From an uncultured Chryseobacterium sp. (GTDB lineage: Bacteria; Bacteroidota; Bacteroidia; Flavobacteriales; Weeksellaceae), in assembly GCA_913777465.1 (NCBI GenBank), contig CAJYRQ010000067.1, forward strand, positions 1 to 59,363: 59,363 nucleotides of DNA, in the 5' to 3' direction. This document shows, one piece after another, positions 59,241 to 59,363 of this stretch (positions within the stretch are counted from its first letter, which is position 1; the number at the start of each line of letters is the position of its first letter). The notes beneath the pieces were generated by a model. The model did no database searches. It was not told where the DNA came from and saw only the letters and a list, made by a program, of their open reading frames with translations. A program made the translations under genes and the position numbers.

Positions 59241-59363
59241 GCAATTAGCAATTAGCAATTAGCAATTAGCAATTAGCAATTAGCAATTAGCAATTAGCAA
59301 TTAGCAATTAGCAATTAGCAATTAGCAATTAGCAATTAGCAATTAGCAATTAGCAATTAGCAA
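59241..59363. repeat. GCAATTA heptamer tandem array
   Basis: At least 17 perfect copies of GCAATTA, continuing beyond the window. It starts 6 bp after the phosphoesterase stop. The unit matches the GC-phased heptamers before nuoD and nuoF. Confidence 0.97.

Noticed and set aside
59241-59363. CRISPR array
   Set aside because: Perfect 7-bp tandem units with no spacers; a simple repeat.

Overview
The window joins DNA of three different origins. Positions 1 to about 2500 are GC-rich (roughly 65% or more) and carry an alphaproteobacterial, Sphingomonas-like gene string: end of a thioredoxin/TPR protein, a LON-domain protein, a Trm112-like protein, a hypothetical protein, a NUDIX hydrolase and the end of a UbiH-type monooxygenase. 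Near 2501 the sequence changes within a few bases to very AT-rich Bacteroidota DNA and cuts the UbiH gene. I read this as a chimeric contig or contaminant join, not biology.

From about 2.5 kb to the end the host looks like a Chryseobacterium-type flavobacterium (Weeksellaceae). The reasons are type IX secretion sorting domains, TAnnTTTG promoter elements, absence of Shine-Dalgarno sites, a DUF349 protein, a molybdopterin-less NuoG and a double-glycine leader peptide of the Chryseobacterium type.

Positions 2697 to 21068 are an integrated genomic island of about 18.4 kb, around 29% GC. It is bounded by a 30-bp direct repeat that is the 3' end of a tRNA(CAU) gene. The intact tRNA and a tyrosine recombinase lie at the right end, and a tRNA-like remnant at the left end. 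The backbone is a RadC/JAB protein, four small unknown proteins, an XRE regulator with likely operators, a large DEAD/DEAH-type helicase, a RecA-like AAA_24 ATPase, a DUF3871 protein and the integrase. The centre is cargo for phage defence: a Gabija pair (gajA and gajB), a third gene attached to it, a lone PD-(D/E)XK-type protein, and an overlapping ATPase plus small predicted nuclease pair that I cannot match to a named system. Two 48-bp palindromes and 14 copies of ACCTGG lie in the backbone and appear to avoid the cargo.

Positions 21.1 to 33.4 kb are host housekeeping genes: mce, rbfA, an FtsX-type permease, a secreted endonuclease, aroE, a DUF349 protein, ribD, a bacteriocin-like peptide, a YigZ protein, membrane proteins, a zinc peptidase and a GNAT protein. 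Positions 34.6 to 49.0 kb are a complete 14-gene nuo operon for respiratory complex I (nuoA to nuoN), with an outer-membrane barrel gene inserted between nuoF and nuoG. Positions 49.8 to 59.2 kb hold two secreted proteins, a GAF protein, an HD domain fused to a Pycsar-type membrane effector domain, and a 1238-residue phosphoesterase fused to an outer-membrane barrel.

Host intergenic regions contain many short tandem arrays with a period of exactly 7 bp, ending in an array of at least 17 copies that runs off the window.
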